A stretch of DNA of 64,000 nt, taken from contig NZ_AP017422.1 in the NCBI RefSeq assembly GCF_002355595.1, positions 4,588,001 through 4,652,000 on the forward strand. Reading direction: 5' to 3'. Positions 52,984 to 61,598 of this stretch are shown piece by piece. The notes beneath the pieces were generated by a model. The model saw only the letters and a program-made list of their open reading frames with translations, ran no database searches and was not told the origin of the DNA. The position numbers were made by a program, and so were the translations under genes. Source of the stretch: Filimonas lacunae. GTDB lineage: Bacteria; Bacteroidota; Bacteroidia; Chitinophagales; Chitinophagaceae. How positions within the stretch are numbered: the first letter of the stretch is position 1; each line of letters starts with the position of its first letter.

Positions 52984-54036
52984 TTACTTTATCATCGACT
53001 TAGCCCGTATTAACGAAACCCCTCCATCATAGAATGATACCAAAAAATGATTTAGAAAAAGCATTTCCGTTAGATCTGCATTAATATTAAAATCACCTCT
53101 CATAGTAAAACCTCTATCTACCTCATTATAGTCCAACGCAATTCTTTTAAGAATGTTTGTAAGATTTGAGCCATTTGCCAGATAAGTGTTTTTACCCCTT
53201 AATACAAATGAATGAGTAATTAAATTCAACGCCTCCTTTGAATCATCCAACACCCACTTCTTTCTGCCAGAAAGCAAGTCTGCCAACTCTTTTTGCAAGG
53301 AATCCCTGCTTGTAAAAGCCGGGTTAAAAGCGTGTATATGATCTTCAAAGTCAATCTTTGTTATCACTAACCTTACCGGTTCTCCCTGGATAATGGCCGG
53401 TATAGCCAGGTAACAGTTATGGATTCTATAACTGTTGTTATATACAGCTTTCGCCATCAATTCTATAGAATCAGCATTGGCAACAAGGGGGACCTTTTCA
53501 ACAATACCACTATTACCCGCTCTTTTCACTAACTTTCTTCCATTTTTAGTGTATACCAGAAAATGATACTTAAACAATGCTTCCACCACATAATCATCAT
53601 TTTCATATTGCTTATTGAGTATAAAAAAAGAACCAGCATCACTGTACTCCAATAGCATCTCGTGCAAAAAGCGACTTTTGGTTGCTGTATCCTGCTTTAA
53701 TAAGTAAGGATTATCCCAATGTAACAAACGGTAGTCGCTTACACCCAATACATATGCTGTAGCTGTAGAGAAAAAGCATTTCTTTTTACCAGACAGGATA
53801 TCACTTAATTCCTTTTTTATTGAATCCGTATTTTCATATTTACGGTTTATCCGCGTCATATAACCTGAAAATACAGTTTTAGTGATAAGCAACCTCTCTG
53901 GCTTTTTATCTATCCAAACTGGCACCACCAGGTTCACATTGGCACTGTCACTGCTATAAACAGCATCAACAAGCTGCTTACCCGGAGAAGCTACCGGCAC
54001 ATAACCTATCAATAGTGATAGCAGTATATTTATCAT
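52984..54036 (-). CDS. Secreted hypothetical protein with internal duplication
   Basis: 350 residues with a short N-terminal hydrophobic signal (MINILLSLLIGYVPVASPG). Two halves repeat the same design: VPVWIDKKPERLLITKTVFS followed by SIKKELSDILSGKKKCFF in the first, and IPAIIQGEPVRLVITKIDFE followed by SLQKELADLLSGRKKWVL in the second. Each half also ends in an aromatic FLVY or FLVSFYDGG stretch. No known family. It lies upstream of the RHS gene on the same strand, after a 212-base gap. Confidence 0.6.
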   Translation of the reverse strand: MINILLSLLIGYVPVASPGKQLVDAVYSSDSANVNLVVPVWIDKKPERLLITKTVFSGYMTRINRKYENTDSIKKELSDILSGKKKCFFSTATAYVLGVSDYRLLHWDNPYLLKQDTATKSRFLHEMLLEYSDAGSFFILNKQYENDDYVVEALFKYHFLVYTKNGRKLVKRAGNSGIVEKVPLVANADSIELMAKAVYNNSYRIHNCYLAIPAIIQGEPVRLVITKIDFEDHIHAFNPAFTSRDSLQKELADLLSGRKKWVLDDSKEALNLITHSFVLRGKNTYLANGSNLTNILKRIALDYNEVDRGFTMRGDFNINADLTEMLFLNHFLVSFYDGGVSLIRAKSMIK

Positions 54037-54089
54037 ATTTACAGATTAATGATTACAATACCTTATCTGGTTACTTTCTATTTTCTACA

Positions 54090-54626
54090 TCAAAGTTCTA
54101 CATTCAAATCAGACAGAAAGCACTCCATTAACCTTTTTCTTACCAGCTCTATACTCTTGCCATCACCCATTACCTGCACTACTGCTGCTTTCCCTAATTT
54201 CCTGACAAAATAATCCACCAACATATCCACCCTTATTTTTTGTAAATCCAGAAGCGGGTTATCAGTTGGCCGGAAAACCTGTTTACTGATAAGGATTCTT
54301 TTTTTGCTTACTATCCGTACCGTATCCTTATCATTCATGGGGAAGACTCGTTCCGGTGGATATTGCCAGGAAGGCATTTCGCTTTTGATAACGGTATCCA
54401 GCAAGAGGTAAGAAGATCGCTTTTGTTTTTGCAATTTGTATCGTCCTTCATAGAGGAAACGATAACAACCGGTTTCATCACTGATGCTAAAACAAGAATC
54501 GTTGATAAGCTGGAATTTTACTTCCTGCTCTTTAAATGGCTCAATGAAATAATAGCAACTGCTCGTATTCTTACGCGCGCCACAGGAAACAAACACCACC
54601 AGCAACAACAAAATCAGCTTTTTCAA
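54090..54626 (-). CDS. Hypothetical lipoprotein
   Basis: 178 residues with lipoprotein signal MKKLILLLLVVFVSC (lipidated Cys at 15). The mature part is mixed alpha/beta with cysteine pairs (SSCYYF, NDSCFSI, TGCYRF). No family recognised. It lies 53 bp upstream of the duplicated secreted protein gene, same strand. Confidence 0.6.
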   Translation of the reverse strand: MKKLILLLLVVFVSCGARKNTSSCYYFIEPFKEQEVKFQLINDSCFSISDETGCYRFLYEGRYKLQKQKRSSYLLLDTVIKSEMPSWQYPPERVFPMNDKDTVRIVSKKRILISKQVFRPTDNPLLDLQKIRVDMLVDYFVRKLGKAAVVQVMGDGKSIELVRKRLMECFLSDLNVEL

Positions 54627-54642
54627 AATTCAGCCTCTATTA

Positions 54643-55038
54643 TTACTTATTTTCTCCGTACTTATAATCAGCATAAAGCTCTATCCAATAATTGAAATTC
54701 AATATGCAATACAGCACTAACAACCCTACAGATCGCCACTGAATGTGGGGTGTAGCTAATTCCAACTGCCCTATTCTTACAAAAAAGGAACCTGTTATTG
54801 TATGGGCGTATATTTCAATGATGCTCAATGAAGAAAGTACCAGAATAATAGCAGTAGCCAACAGACCATAAGCCATCTTCTTAATATATAATAACAGGTT
54901 AACACCAATCAGTAGTAACGCTGCCCATTGCCCTATGGCAGGCTCTTTATCAGTAGTGGCAATTACCACCCAGGCATATAAATGAATGATAACAATAATA
55001 ACAAACGGAATGTACCGGAACAGGGTCTTTTTATTCAT
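54643..55038 (-). CDS. Hypothetical four-helix membrane protein
   Basis: 131 residues with four hydrophobic segments (YIPFVIIVIIHLYAWVVIA; WAALLLIGVNLLLYI; LLATAIILVLSSLSIIEIY; VGLLVLYCILNFNYWIELY). No family recognised. It lies 16 bp before the lipoprotein gene, so probably the same transcript. Confidence 0.6.
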   Translation of the reverse strand: MNKKTLFRYIPFVIIVIIHLYAWVVIATTDKEPAIGQWAALLLIGVNLLLYIKKMAYGLLATAIILVLSSLSIIEIYAHTITGSFFVRIGQLELATPHIQWRSVGLLVLYCILNFNYWIELYADYKYGENK

Positions 55039-55107
55039 GGAGTGCGGGTTGTTTATAAGAAACAGAAGCTAAATGCGCAGACTATCGGGTGTAAGGATAA
55101 GGATTTA

Positions 55108-55893
55108 CTAAAACAGTTTTTCAATAAACAAATTCAACACCTCCACCATAATCAATATAATGATCACCCATTCCAGCCGGGTGCTGTTGCGGTGCTGTAA
55201 GATGTCTTTAAACAGATCGAGGTTTTCTTTTACGATGGCCAGGCCTTCCAGGATGGTTCGGAAACGATCCTTTAAATCGAAGGTGCGTTTGAGACCCACA
55301 TCCAGCTTGTTGAGGTCTTCATCTTCCCAGGTTTCGTCGGGCGAGTCGAAGATATACAGGTTGGCGGTGATGCGGTTTTTGATGTTAAGCGTGCGGCCGA
55401 TGTATTTTTTGAGGTTGCCGCCGGATAAGCCCAAGCTGCCCTTTTGCTCCAGAATTTGCGTGTGGTAGTTGGTTTCTTCGAGCAGGATATTGGTAAGCTG
55501 CGAATAGTGATCCAGAGCTACTGATTGCGATACGTTGAGCATGATAAGGCGCAGTACATTGGCGTCGATACCCGGCAGTTCTATTTTATTGTACCCCAGT
55601 TTATAGCGACTGGCGGTAACGTCTATTTCAAAATCTTCGGTCAAACGATCTGCCAGTTTGTTTTTGCAGTAGGGGTTGATCACTTCAATAAAATGAGCGA
55701 TCTGTAGCTCGTTGTAATTAAAAAAGCTAACGATGCCGAATTTGAACACGTAAATAAACGCATCCGCATCGGTTTTGTAAAACAGTTCATCCGAATCGGA
55801 GTACAGGAGTTCGGGGGTGAAAACAGTTTTGAAGGCTTTAATATCTATACTGTCAGCTATCTGAAAGGAGGATACTTTGTGCATATAACCCAT
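55108..55893 (-). CDS. RMD1/YagE family (DUF155) protein with C-terminal membrane anchor
   Basis: 261 residues. DUF155 features: an N-terminal beta-rich part with DADAFIYVFKFGIVSFFNY, a helical middle (YHTQILEQKGSLGLSGGNLKKYIGRTLNIKNRI), the signature DSPDETWEDEDLNKL followed by LDVGLKRTFDLKDRFRTIL, and a single C-terminal membrane helix after HRNSTRLEWVIIILIMVEV. In yeast, relatives act at mitochondrial and vacuolar membranes; the bacterial role is unknown. Separated from the MFS gene by a terminator. Confidence 0.85.
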   Translation of the reverse strand: MGYMHKVSSFQIADSIDIKAFKTVFTPELLYSDSDELFYKTDADAFIYVFKFGIVSFFNYNELQIAHFIEVINPYCKNKLADRLTEDFEIDVTASRYKLGYNKIELPGIDANVLRLIMLNVSQSVALDHYSQLTNILLEETNYHTQILEQKGSLGLSGGNLKKYIGRTLNIKNRITANLYIFDSPDETWEDEDLNKLDVGLKRTFDLKDRFRTILEGLAIVKENLDLFKDILQHRNSTRLEWVIIILIMVEVLNLFIEKLF

Positions 55894-55912
55894 TCTATGG
55901 GCTAAATATACG

Positions 55913-55942
55913 AAAAGGGCGAAGCATATGCCCCGCCCTTTT
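55913..55942. terminator. Terminator between the MFS transporter and the DUF155 gene
   Basis: 9-bp stem AAAAGGGCG/CGCCCTTTT (55913-55921 with 55934-55942) with a 12-base loop. T-runs on either strand. It ends the leftward MFS transcript. Confidence 0.7.
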
Positions 55943-55994
55943 TATGTTAACTTATTGATCCTTCTTAAAATAGTCAGTCCAAGGTTATATATCC

Positions 55995-57176
55995 CTACTT
56001 CTTCTTACCCTCAATATCCGGCAAAAAGCCTGTAATAATACCAATCAACGGCAAAAACGCACAGATCTTAAACACGTAGAACATATTGGTGTGATCGGCT
56101 AATCTGCCCAGCAAGGCGCTGCCTAAGCCTCCCATACCAAAAGCAAAACCGAAGAACAATCCGGCTATCATACCTACTTTACCCGGCACCAGTTCGGTAG
56201 CATATACCAGGATGGCGGAGAAAGCAGAAGAAATAATGATACCGATAATTACCGACAGCGCACCAGTCCAGAACAGGTTGGCATAAGGCAGCAGGAGGGT
56301 AAACGGCGCAGCGCCCAGGATAGAGATCCAGATAATGTATTTACGGCCAAAACGATCGCCCAGTGGTCCGCCCAGTAAAGTGCCTGCGGCTACAGAAGCC
56401 AGGAACACGAACAGGTACATTTGCGACTGTTGCACGGTTAAATGGAATTTATCGATGAGGTAGAAAGTGAAGTAGCTGGTCATACTGGCCATGTAGAAAT
56501 ACTTGGAAAAGATCAATACCAGCAGGATGCCCAGCGATGCGATCACCCTGTTTTTAGTGAGGTTGGGATTGAGCACTACCGTGGAAGCTGCTTTGTTCAC
56601 TTTCTCCTGCAAATGCGCTTTGTACCATACGCCAATGCGCCACAGGATGATCATGCCCAGTACAGCCGATACCGCAAACCAGCTGATATAAGTTTGCCCG
56701 TGTGGAATAACAATTAACGCAGCCAGCAAGGGACCGATAGCCGAACCGGCATTACCGCCCAGCTGGAAGATAGATTGCGCCAGTCCTTTTTTACCCCCCG
56801 AAGCCAGGTGTGCCACGCGGGACGACTCGGGATGGAAAATAGACGAACCGGTACCGATTAAACTTACCGATAACAGGATGGCGGTAAAGCTGCCTGCCTG
56901 CGATAAACACAGCAATCCTGCCAGTGTAAAGGCCATGCCTATAGCCAGTGAATAGGGTTTGGGATGCTTATCGGTATATATTCCCACAAACGGCTGCAAT
57001 AAAGAAGCGGTTAACTGGAAGGTGAAGGTGATTAACCCGATTTGTGTAAAGTTGAGATGAAAATTGGTTTTCAATAGCGGATATACAGCAGGGATAACGG
57101 CCTGCATCATATCGTTGAGCAAATGACCAAAGCTAATAGTGAATAGAATGGCGAAGACTGTTTGGGTTTGTTTCAT
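55995..57176 (-). CDS. MFS transporter, fosmidomycin-resistance (Fsr)-like
   Basis: 393 residues, 12 predicted membrane segments. N-terminal FGHLLNDMMQAVIPAVYPLLK and GIYTDKHPKPYSLAIGM, GTGSSIFHPESSRVAHLASGGKKGLAQSIFQLGGNAGSAIGPL, and the second-half GGPLGDRFGRKYI motif match the Fsr subfamily of drug/metabolite exporters. Substrate not determinable. The promoter region carries an ATCATCAGATGAT palindrome also present before the GntR regulator gene just upstream, so regulation by that protein is likely. Confidence 0.87.
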   Translation of the reverse strand: MKQTQTVFAILFTISFGHLLNDMMQAVIPAVYPLLKTNFHLNFTQIGLITFTFQLTASLLQPFVGIYTDKHPKPYSLAIGMAFTLAGLLCLSQAGSFTAILLSVSLIGTGSSIFHPESSRVAHLASGGKKGLAQSIFQLGGNAGSAIGPLLAALIVIPHGQTYISWFAVSAVLGMIILWRIGVWYKAHLQEKVNKAASTVVLNPNLTKNRVIASLGILLVLIFSKYFYMASMTSYFTFYLIDKFHLTVQQSQMYLFVFLASVAAGTLLGGPLGDRFGRKYIIWISILGAAPFTLLLPYANLFWTGALSVIIGIIISSAFSAILVYATELVPGKVGMIAGLFFGFAFGMGGLGSALLGRLADHTNMFYVFKICAFLPLIGIITGFLPDIEGKKK

Positions 57177-57206
57177 TAAGAGATGTTTAAAAAAGAAATT
57201 AATCAG

Positions 57207-57219
57207 ATCATCAGATGAT
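57207..57219. promoter_or_regulatory. Operator-like palindrome before the MFS gene
   Basis: ATCATCAGATGAT, a 13-base palindrome with a single central base, 31 bases upstream of the MFS start codon. The same core is found before the GntR gene. FadR/GntR-type regulators bind short palindromes of this kind. Confidence 0.6.
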
Positions 57220-57260
57220 TGCTATCTATAAAAAAGCAACTTGCGTTGCCTGGTTGACGG

Positions 57261-57896
57261 TTATAATTTAGACGCCCAGTGTACGGCTTTTTTGGGGTCT
57301 TTATCTATGATACATTGCAGCAAGTGCTCGTGTATAGGATTGGTGGTGATAAAAATTTCGGCATCCTTATAGGATAAGAATTGCTGCTGCATATGGCTGG
57401 TGAAAGACTTATACAAATCGGCCAGGATATCATTTTTACAGGCTTCGGCTACAGCGATGTGAAATTGAATATCGGCTTCCACGCTTTCGGCTAACAAGCC
57501 GGCTTCAGCCATTTGTAACCGCTTGTGGAGGTGGCGGGTCATTTTTTTAATATCGGCTTCGGTGCGTTTCAGTGCTGCCTTTTCTACAATCTTTAATTCC
57601 AGCAGTTGCCTTACCTCACTGATATCTTCTTTGCTGGAGCGTTTGAGGCGCTGGGATAAAGGTTCTTTTACCCCGGAGGCATCGGCTACAAAAGTGCCTA
57701 CCCCCTGCTGCACCCGTAAATAGCCGGAGTTGACCAGCAGCTTGATGGCCTCGCGGATGGAAGAACGGCCCACGCCAAATGTTTTCATCAGCTCGGGCTC
57801 GATAGGCAACTGTTCGTTTACCTTAAACTTACCAGCTGCTATTTGCTGTTGCAGGCTTTCTGCTACTTCGTCTGCCAGTGATTTCCGGGTGATCAT
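57261..57896 (-). CDS. GntR family (FadR subfamily) transcriptional regulator
   Basis: 211 residues. N-terminal winged helix (LADEVAESLQQQIAAGKFKVNEQLPIEPELMKTFGVGRSSIREAIKLLVNSGYLRVQQGVGTFV in two stretches, about 6-69) and a C-terminal FCD ligand-binding domain (EVRQLLELKIVEKAALKRTEAD, ADIQFHIAVAEACKN with the metal-site His, NPIHEHLLQCI with two further His). Probably binds a small carboxylate and controls the MFS gene that follows 84 bp downstream, as well as itself, through shared palindromes. Confidence 0.88.
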   Translation of the reverse strand: MITRKSLADEVAESLQQQIAAGKFKVNEQLPIEPELMKTFGVGRSSIREAIKLLVNSGYLRVQQGVGTFVADASGVKEPLSQRLKRSSKEDISEVRQLLELKIVEKAALKRTEADIKKMTRHLHKRLQMAEAGLLAESVEADIQFHIAVAEACKNDILADLYKSFTSHMQQQFLSYKDAEIFITTNPIHEHLLQCIIDKDPKKAVHWASKL

Positions 57897-57921
57897 TCTC
57901 TCAAAAAATTACTTCATCATA

Positions 57922-57932
57922 TCATCAGATGA
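57922..57932. promoter_or_regulatory. Operator-like palindrome before the GntR gene
   Basis: TCATCAGATGA, identical to the core at 57208-57218, 25 bases upstream of the regulator's start codon. Suggests autoregulation. Confidence 0.6.
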
Positions 57933-57947
57933 ATTACAAAAGTAAAA

Positions 57948-57966
57948 TGGCGGCCTATAGCCGCCA
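57948..57966. terminator. Terminator between the VWA gene and the GntR gene
   Basis: 7-bp perfect stem TGGCGGC/GCCGCCA around CTATA, with A/T runs on both sides (ACTTTTTT on plus, TTTTACTTTTG on minus). Ends the leftward VWA operon 54 bases after its last stop. Confidence 0.75.
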
Positions 57967-58020
57967 AAACTTTTTTAAGGGGGACCTCCCCTGGTTGCAC
58001 ACCCGGAAGCCCCACTTTGC

Positions 58021-59163
58021 TTATTTCTTTAACACAATATCCTGCCTGGATGCCCAACCGGCAATATCCTGCTTGCTTAACGCAGCGGCCATGAGATCGG
58101 GAAACAGATCGGGTGTGCAGGCAAACACCGGCACGCCCAGGTTGGTAAGGAATTGCGCATTATCATGGTCGTAAGAAGGGGCGCCTTCATCGTTCAATGC
58201 CAGCAGCACGATGAGTTGCACACCGGCATCGGTGAGTTCCTGCGCGCGTTTGCGCAGGTGCGCGGGATTGCCTCCTTCGTACAGGTCAGTGATCAAGATC
58301 AACACCGTATCCAACGGACGGGTGATCACCTGCTGGCAATACGTTAATGCCAGCTGTATATCCGTGCCTCCACCCAGCTGTACGCCAAACAGCAGTTCTA
58401 CCGGATCGGTGAGCTCTTCGGTAAGGTCTGCCACCATGGTATCAAACACGATCATTTTGGTGTTGACAGCGGGAATGCTGGCCATAACACTGCCAAAGAT
58501 GCCGGAGTACACCACCGAGGTACCCATAGAGCCGCTTTGATCTAAACACAGCACTACATCTTTTAATGCGGTGCGCCGGCGGCCATAGCCAATGCGGGTT
58601 TCGGGGATGATGGTTTTATAAGCGGGCTGGTAATGTTTGAGGTTTTTAAGGATGGTAGTGTGCCAGTTGATTTCGTTGTGACGCGGGCGAGTGTTGCGCA
58701 CGCTGCGGTTTAAGCTACCTGTTACGGCCTGCTGCATGGGCTGCGCCAGTTTGCGCAACAGCTCATCCACCACCTTACGCACCACCTGGCGGGCAGTGTC
58801 TTTGGTTTTATCGGGGATAACGCCGCGCAGGCTCATTAAGGTGGCTACCAGGTGCACATCGGCTTCTACCTGTTCCAGCATTTCTTTTTCCAGCAACATT
58901 TGCGTAAGGTTAAGCCGTTGCAGAGCATCCTGCTGCATTACCTGCACTACGGTGTTGGGAAAAAAGCTGCGGATATCGCCCAGCCAGCGGCTTACGTTGG
59001 GCGAGGAAGCGCCCAGTCCGCCCTTCTTTTCACTATCGTATAAAGCAGACAGCGCGTCATCTATCTGCTGGTCTTGTTTACCCAGCTGCTGAGAGGTGCC
59101 ATCGTTATCGCCCCCGCCCAGTATTAAGCGCCATTTGCGTATATGTTGTTCTTCCGGTGTCAT
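58021..59163 (-). CDS. VWA (von Willebrand A, CoxE-like) domain protein of the MoxR system
   Basis: 380 residues. A helical N-terminal 195 residues precede a C-terminal VWA domain with an intact metal-ion-dependent adhesion site: DQSGSMG (Asp208, Ser210, Ser212), the later MIVFDTMVADLT, and GGGTDIQLALTYC with the distal Thr/Asp. LILITDLYEGG follows. VWA proteins of this kind work with MoxR AAA+ ATPases, recruiting targets for remodelling. Last gene of the four-gene operon, 19 bp after the DUF5682 gene. Confidence 0.88.
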   Translation of the reverse strand: MTPEEQHIRKWRLILGGGDNDGTSQQLGKQDQQIDDALSALYDSEKKGGLGASSPNVSRWLGDIRSFFPNTVVQVMQQDALQRLNLTQMLLEKEMLEQVEADVHLVATLMSLRGVIPDKTKDTARQVVRKVVDELLRKLAQPMQQAVTGSLNRSVRNTRPRHNEINWHTTILKNLKHYQPAYKTIIPETRIGYGRRRTALKDVVLCLDQSGSMGTSVVYSGIFGSVMASIPAVNTKMIVFDTMVADLTEELTDPVELLFGVQLGGGTDIQLALTYCQQVITRPLDTVLILITDLYEGGNPAHLRKRAQELTDAGVQLIVLLALNDEGAPSYDHDNAQFLTNLGVPVFACTPDLFPDLMAAALSKQDIAGWASRQDIVLKK

Positions 59164-59182
59164 TGCTTGCCTGATTTTACTG

Positions 59183-61555
59183 TTACTGCGTATAGCCCAA
59201 TAACTGCCCTATTACCGGCAGCCCTTGTGCAGCGCGTTGTTCGTGAATCAACTGCGGACCTTGCCTGGCCGTAACGCCTGCATCGCCCTGTTTTACCTTT
59301 TCGCCCAGCTTTCTTCTTTCCGGGGCTGTGAAGCCCGAAAAGGTGCGGCGCAATAAGGGCAGCACCTGTACAAAAGCTTCTTCGTTGAGCTGCTGTACCC
59401 AGTTGTTAACCACCTGCCATAAAGTGGCATCTACCAGCAACAAGGTGCCGCTGCCTTTTAAAAAGCCTTCGAGCCAGGCGGCCGCTAAACCGGGTGATAA
59501 CGACGGAGACACAGCGCTGTAAAAAGCTTTTACCAGTTCCTCCCCTTCGAGTAGTTTGTAATCGGCCAGCAGGCGCGTGCTGTAACCGGCCAGTACCGGG
59601 CTGCTGCTATAGCTGCCGGCAATGCGTTGTAAGGTTTGCTGCCATTGCTGTGTGCTATCGCCCTGCTGCAGGATGTTGATGGCATTGTTCATTTCAAGGA
59701 ACAGGTTCAGCAACTGCTGTGCTGCATCATCGGCAATGCCGGTGCAGGCGCCGGGTAAGCTGATGCAGATACGCGTGATCATTTCGGTAACAATACCGGC
59801 TACCAATGCCGCATCTGTTTTGCGTACGTTGCCATAGCGACTTACCGATACCAGTGGTGTTAGCACCTGCATCAGCTGCATGACATCGGCTGTGGCCGCA
59901 GAAAGATTGCTTACCCGGTGTATGAGCTTTTCTACGGCCTGTGGCAATTCTGCCGGCAGGGCATCTTCCAGCAGGTTACACAACTCCCGCAAAGAGCCGG
60001 CATCGGCCGCCAGGTGCTGCACGTAGGCAGCTGCGGCCGCTTCTACTGTGTTGCCCCATACCCCTTTATCAATAATTTCAATGGCAAAAGAAGGGTTCCA
60101 TTGCAAACGCCATTGTTCTTTAAACGTACCCTTGCCACTGACTTCGGAACGCTTGCCCCACTGAATATCCAGCACCTGCAGGCGATGCAGGAATATGCTC
60201 CGCTCCAGGTCGTTTTCTTTACGCAGGTCGAGCGTATAGTCTTTCCAGTCGGCCCCGGCGGGCAGGCGTAGTTTCTTCTGCCATTTTTCTATATCCGCCT
60301 GCAAAGGTGGTTTGGGAATAGCAGCAGGCACAGCGCCCAGCACATTGCTTACAATCAGCTCGTCGTGTATCAGCTGCATCAGCATGGCATCGCCATTGCA
60401 TACGACACTTAACGTGGCTTCGTTCAGCTCTTCCAGTCCGGGCCTGGGTAATTCGCGCAGGGCGGCCAGGCTTTGTGCCAGGCGCACCGATTCGATGATA
60501 TGCGCTACCGAAGTATCCATCTGCTTTTGACGAAACAGCTGCGCCACTTTGGCCATCCAGCGGCTGCCATCATCGTGGGGGTATTGCCAGATATGCTGGT
60601 ACCAGCCGGGGCTTTCAATACCCGCCCCATAACCACTGTAGTAGCTCAGGCGGCTGTAGGTCCACGGAATCCAGGTGCATTCTGTTTTTACTTTAGGCAG
60701 GCCTTTGAGTAATTCATTATCTTCTTTGGCAGCAGGCATGCTGGTTAACGCAGGCACGTGCCAGGCGCCACATATCACTGCCACCTCTGTATACATTTCT
60801 TTTTGCGCCTGACGGATGATCTTGCGCATCCAGGCTTCGCGCAAAAGCTCGTTGGTATCACGTTCGGGCGGTGCTGCTTCGCGTGCGGCGTGCATGGCTT
60901 CGCTTACAGCTTCAAATACCTGCTCGTTATTGGTGCGGTATTCAAACATATGCTCCCACCAGCGATCGGAGTTATTGTAACCGGCCACTGCACTGAGTTC
61001 CATCAAAGGATGCAGGGCCATCAGGGCTTCTTCCGGGGTTTCGGCCACTGCCGGTATGGGTGCAGCAGCTGGCGCCTGTTCATTCACCGTAACAGGTTCA
61101 TTGGCCTGTACAGGCGACACGCCCCCTTCGGGTTGTGGCTGTAGCGCCTGTACATCCGCCGGATCGGGTCGGGCGCCTGGTACCGCATCCAATGGCGGTT
61201 CTGCTCCTACCAGTTTTGCTTTATCTTCTACCTGTTGCTGCAAGGCAAACACATGGTACACCGGCATATCCATAAACCTGACGGGGATATTGTTTTGCCG
61301 TGCATATTGTATGGCCTGCCATTCGGGCGAGAACGTAGCAAAGGGATAGAACACCGACCGTTGCAGGTTATCGCTTTGATATACCAATATGGCTACCGGT
61401 GGCTGAAACGCTTCGTTACCCACCCAGCTGAGTATGTCATCGGCTTCGGGCGGACCTTCTACCAACACTATATCGGGCTTCGTAGCTTCCAGGAATGCTT
61501 TTACATTGCTGGCGCTACCGGGGCCGTGGTGTCGTATTCCTAATACATGAACCAT
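59183..61555 (-). CDS. DUF5682 family protein, TraB/EreA-like fold suspected
   Basis: 790 residues. The N-terminal third has VLGIRHHGPGSASNVKAFL (4-22), VEGPPEADD, FSPEWQAIQYA, VRFMDMP and the later VICGAWHVPALTS. The paired histidine motifs (GIRHHGPGS and CGAWH) and the EGP motif resemble the TraB/TIKI/EreA hydrolase fold; that link is my inference. The middle carries a Pro/Ala/Gln-rich linker (about 140-180). The C-terminal half is helical. Usually found with MoxR, VWA and DUF5691 partners, as here. No activity known to me. Confidence 0.8.
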   Translation of the reverse strand: MVHVLGIRHHGPGSASNVKAFLEATKPDIVLVEGPPEADDILSWVGNEAFQPPVAILVYQSDNLQRSVFYPFATFSPEWQAIQYARQNNIPVRFMDMPVYHVFALQQQVEDKAKLVGAEPPLDAVPGARPDPADVQALQPQPEGGVSPVQANEPVTVNEQAPAAAPIPAVAETPEEALMALHPLMELSAVAGYNNSDRWWEHMFEYRTNNEQVFEAVSEAMHAAREAAPPERDTNELLREAWMRKIIRQAQKEMYTEVAVICGAWHVPALTSMPAAKEDNELLKGLPKVKTECTWIPWTYSRLSYYSGYGAGIESPGWYQHIWQYPHDDGSRWMAKVAQLFRQKQMDTSVAHIIESVRLAQSLAALRELPRPGLEELNEATLSVVCNGDAMLMQLIHDELIVSNVLGAVPAAIPKPPLQADIEKWQKKLRLPAGADWKDYTLDLRKENDLERSIFLHRLQVLDIQWGKRSEVSGKGTFKEQWRLQWNPSFAIEIIDKGVWGNTVEAAAAAYVQHLAADAGSLRELCNLLEDALPAELPQAVEKLIHRVSNLSAATADVMQLMQVLTPLVSVSRYGNVRKTDAALVAGIVTEMITRICISLPGACTGIADDAAQQLLNLFLEMNNAINILQQGDSTQQWQQTLQRIAGSYSSSPVLAGYSTRLLADYKLLEGEELVKAFYSAVSPSLSPGLAAAWLEGFLKGSGTLLLVDATLWQVVNNWVQQLNEEAFVQVLPLLRRTFSGFTAPERRKLGEKVKQGDAGVTARQGPQLIHEQRAAQGLPVIGQLLGYTQ

Positions 61556-61598
61556 TTTTGAAAACAGTTGAAAGTGTGAGTGGTAAGTTGGGAAAGAT

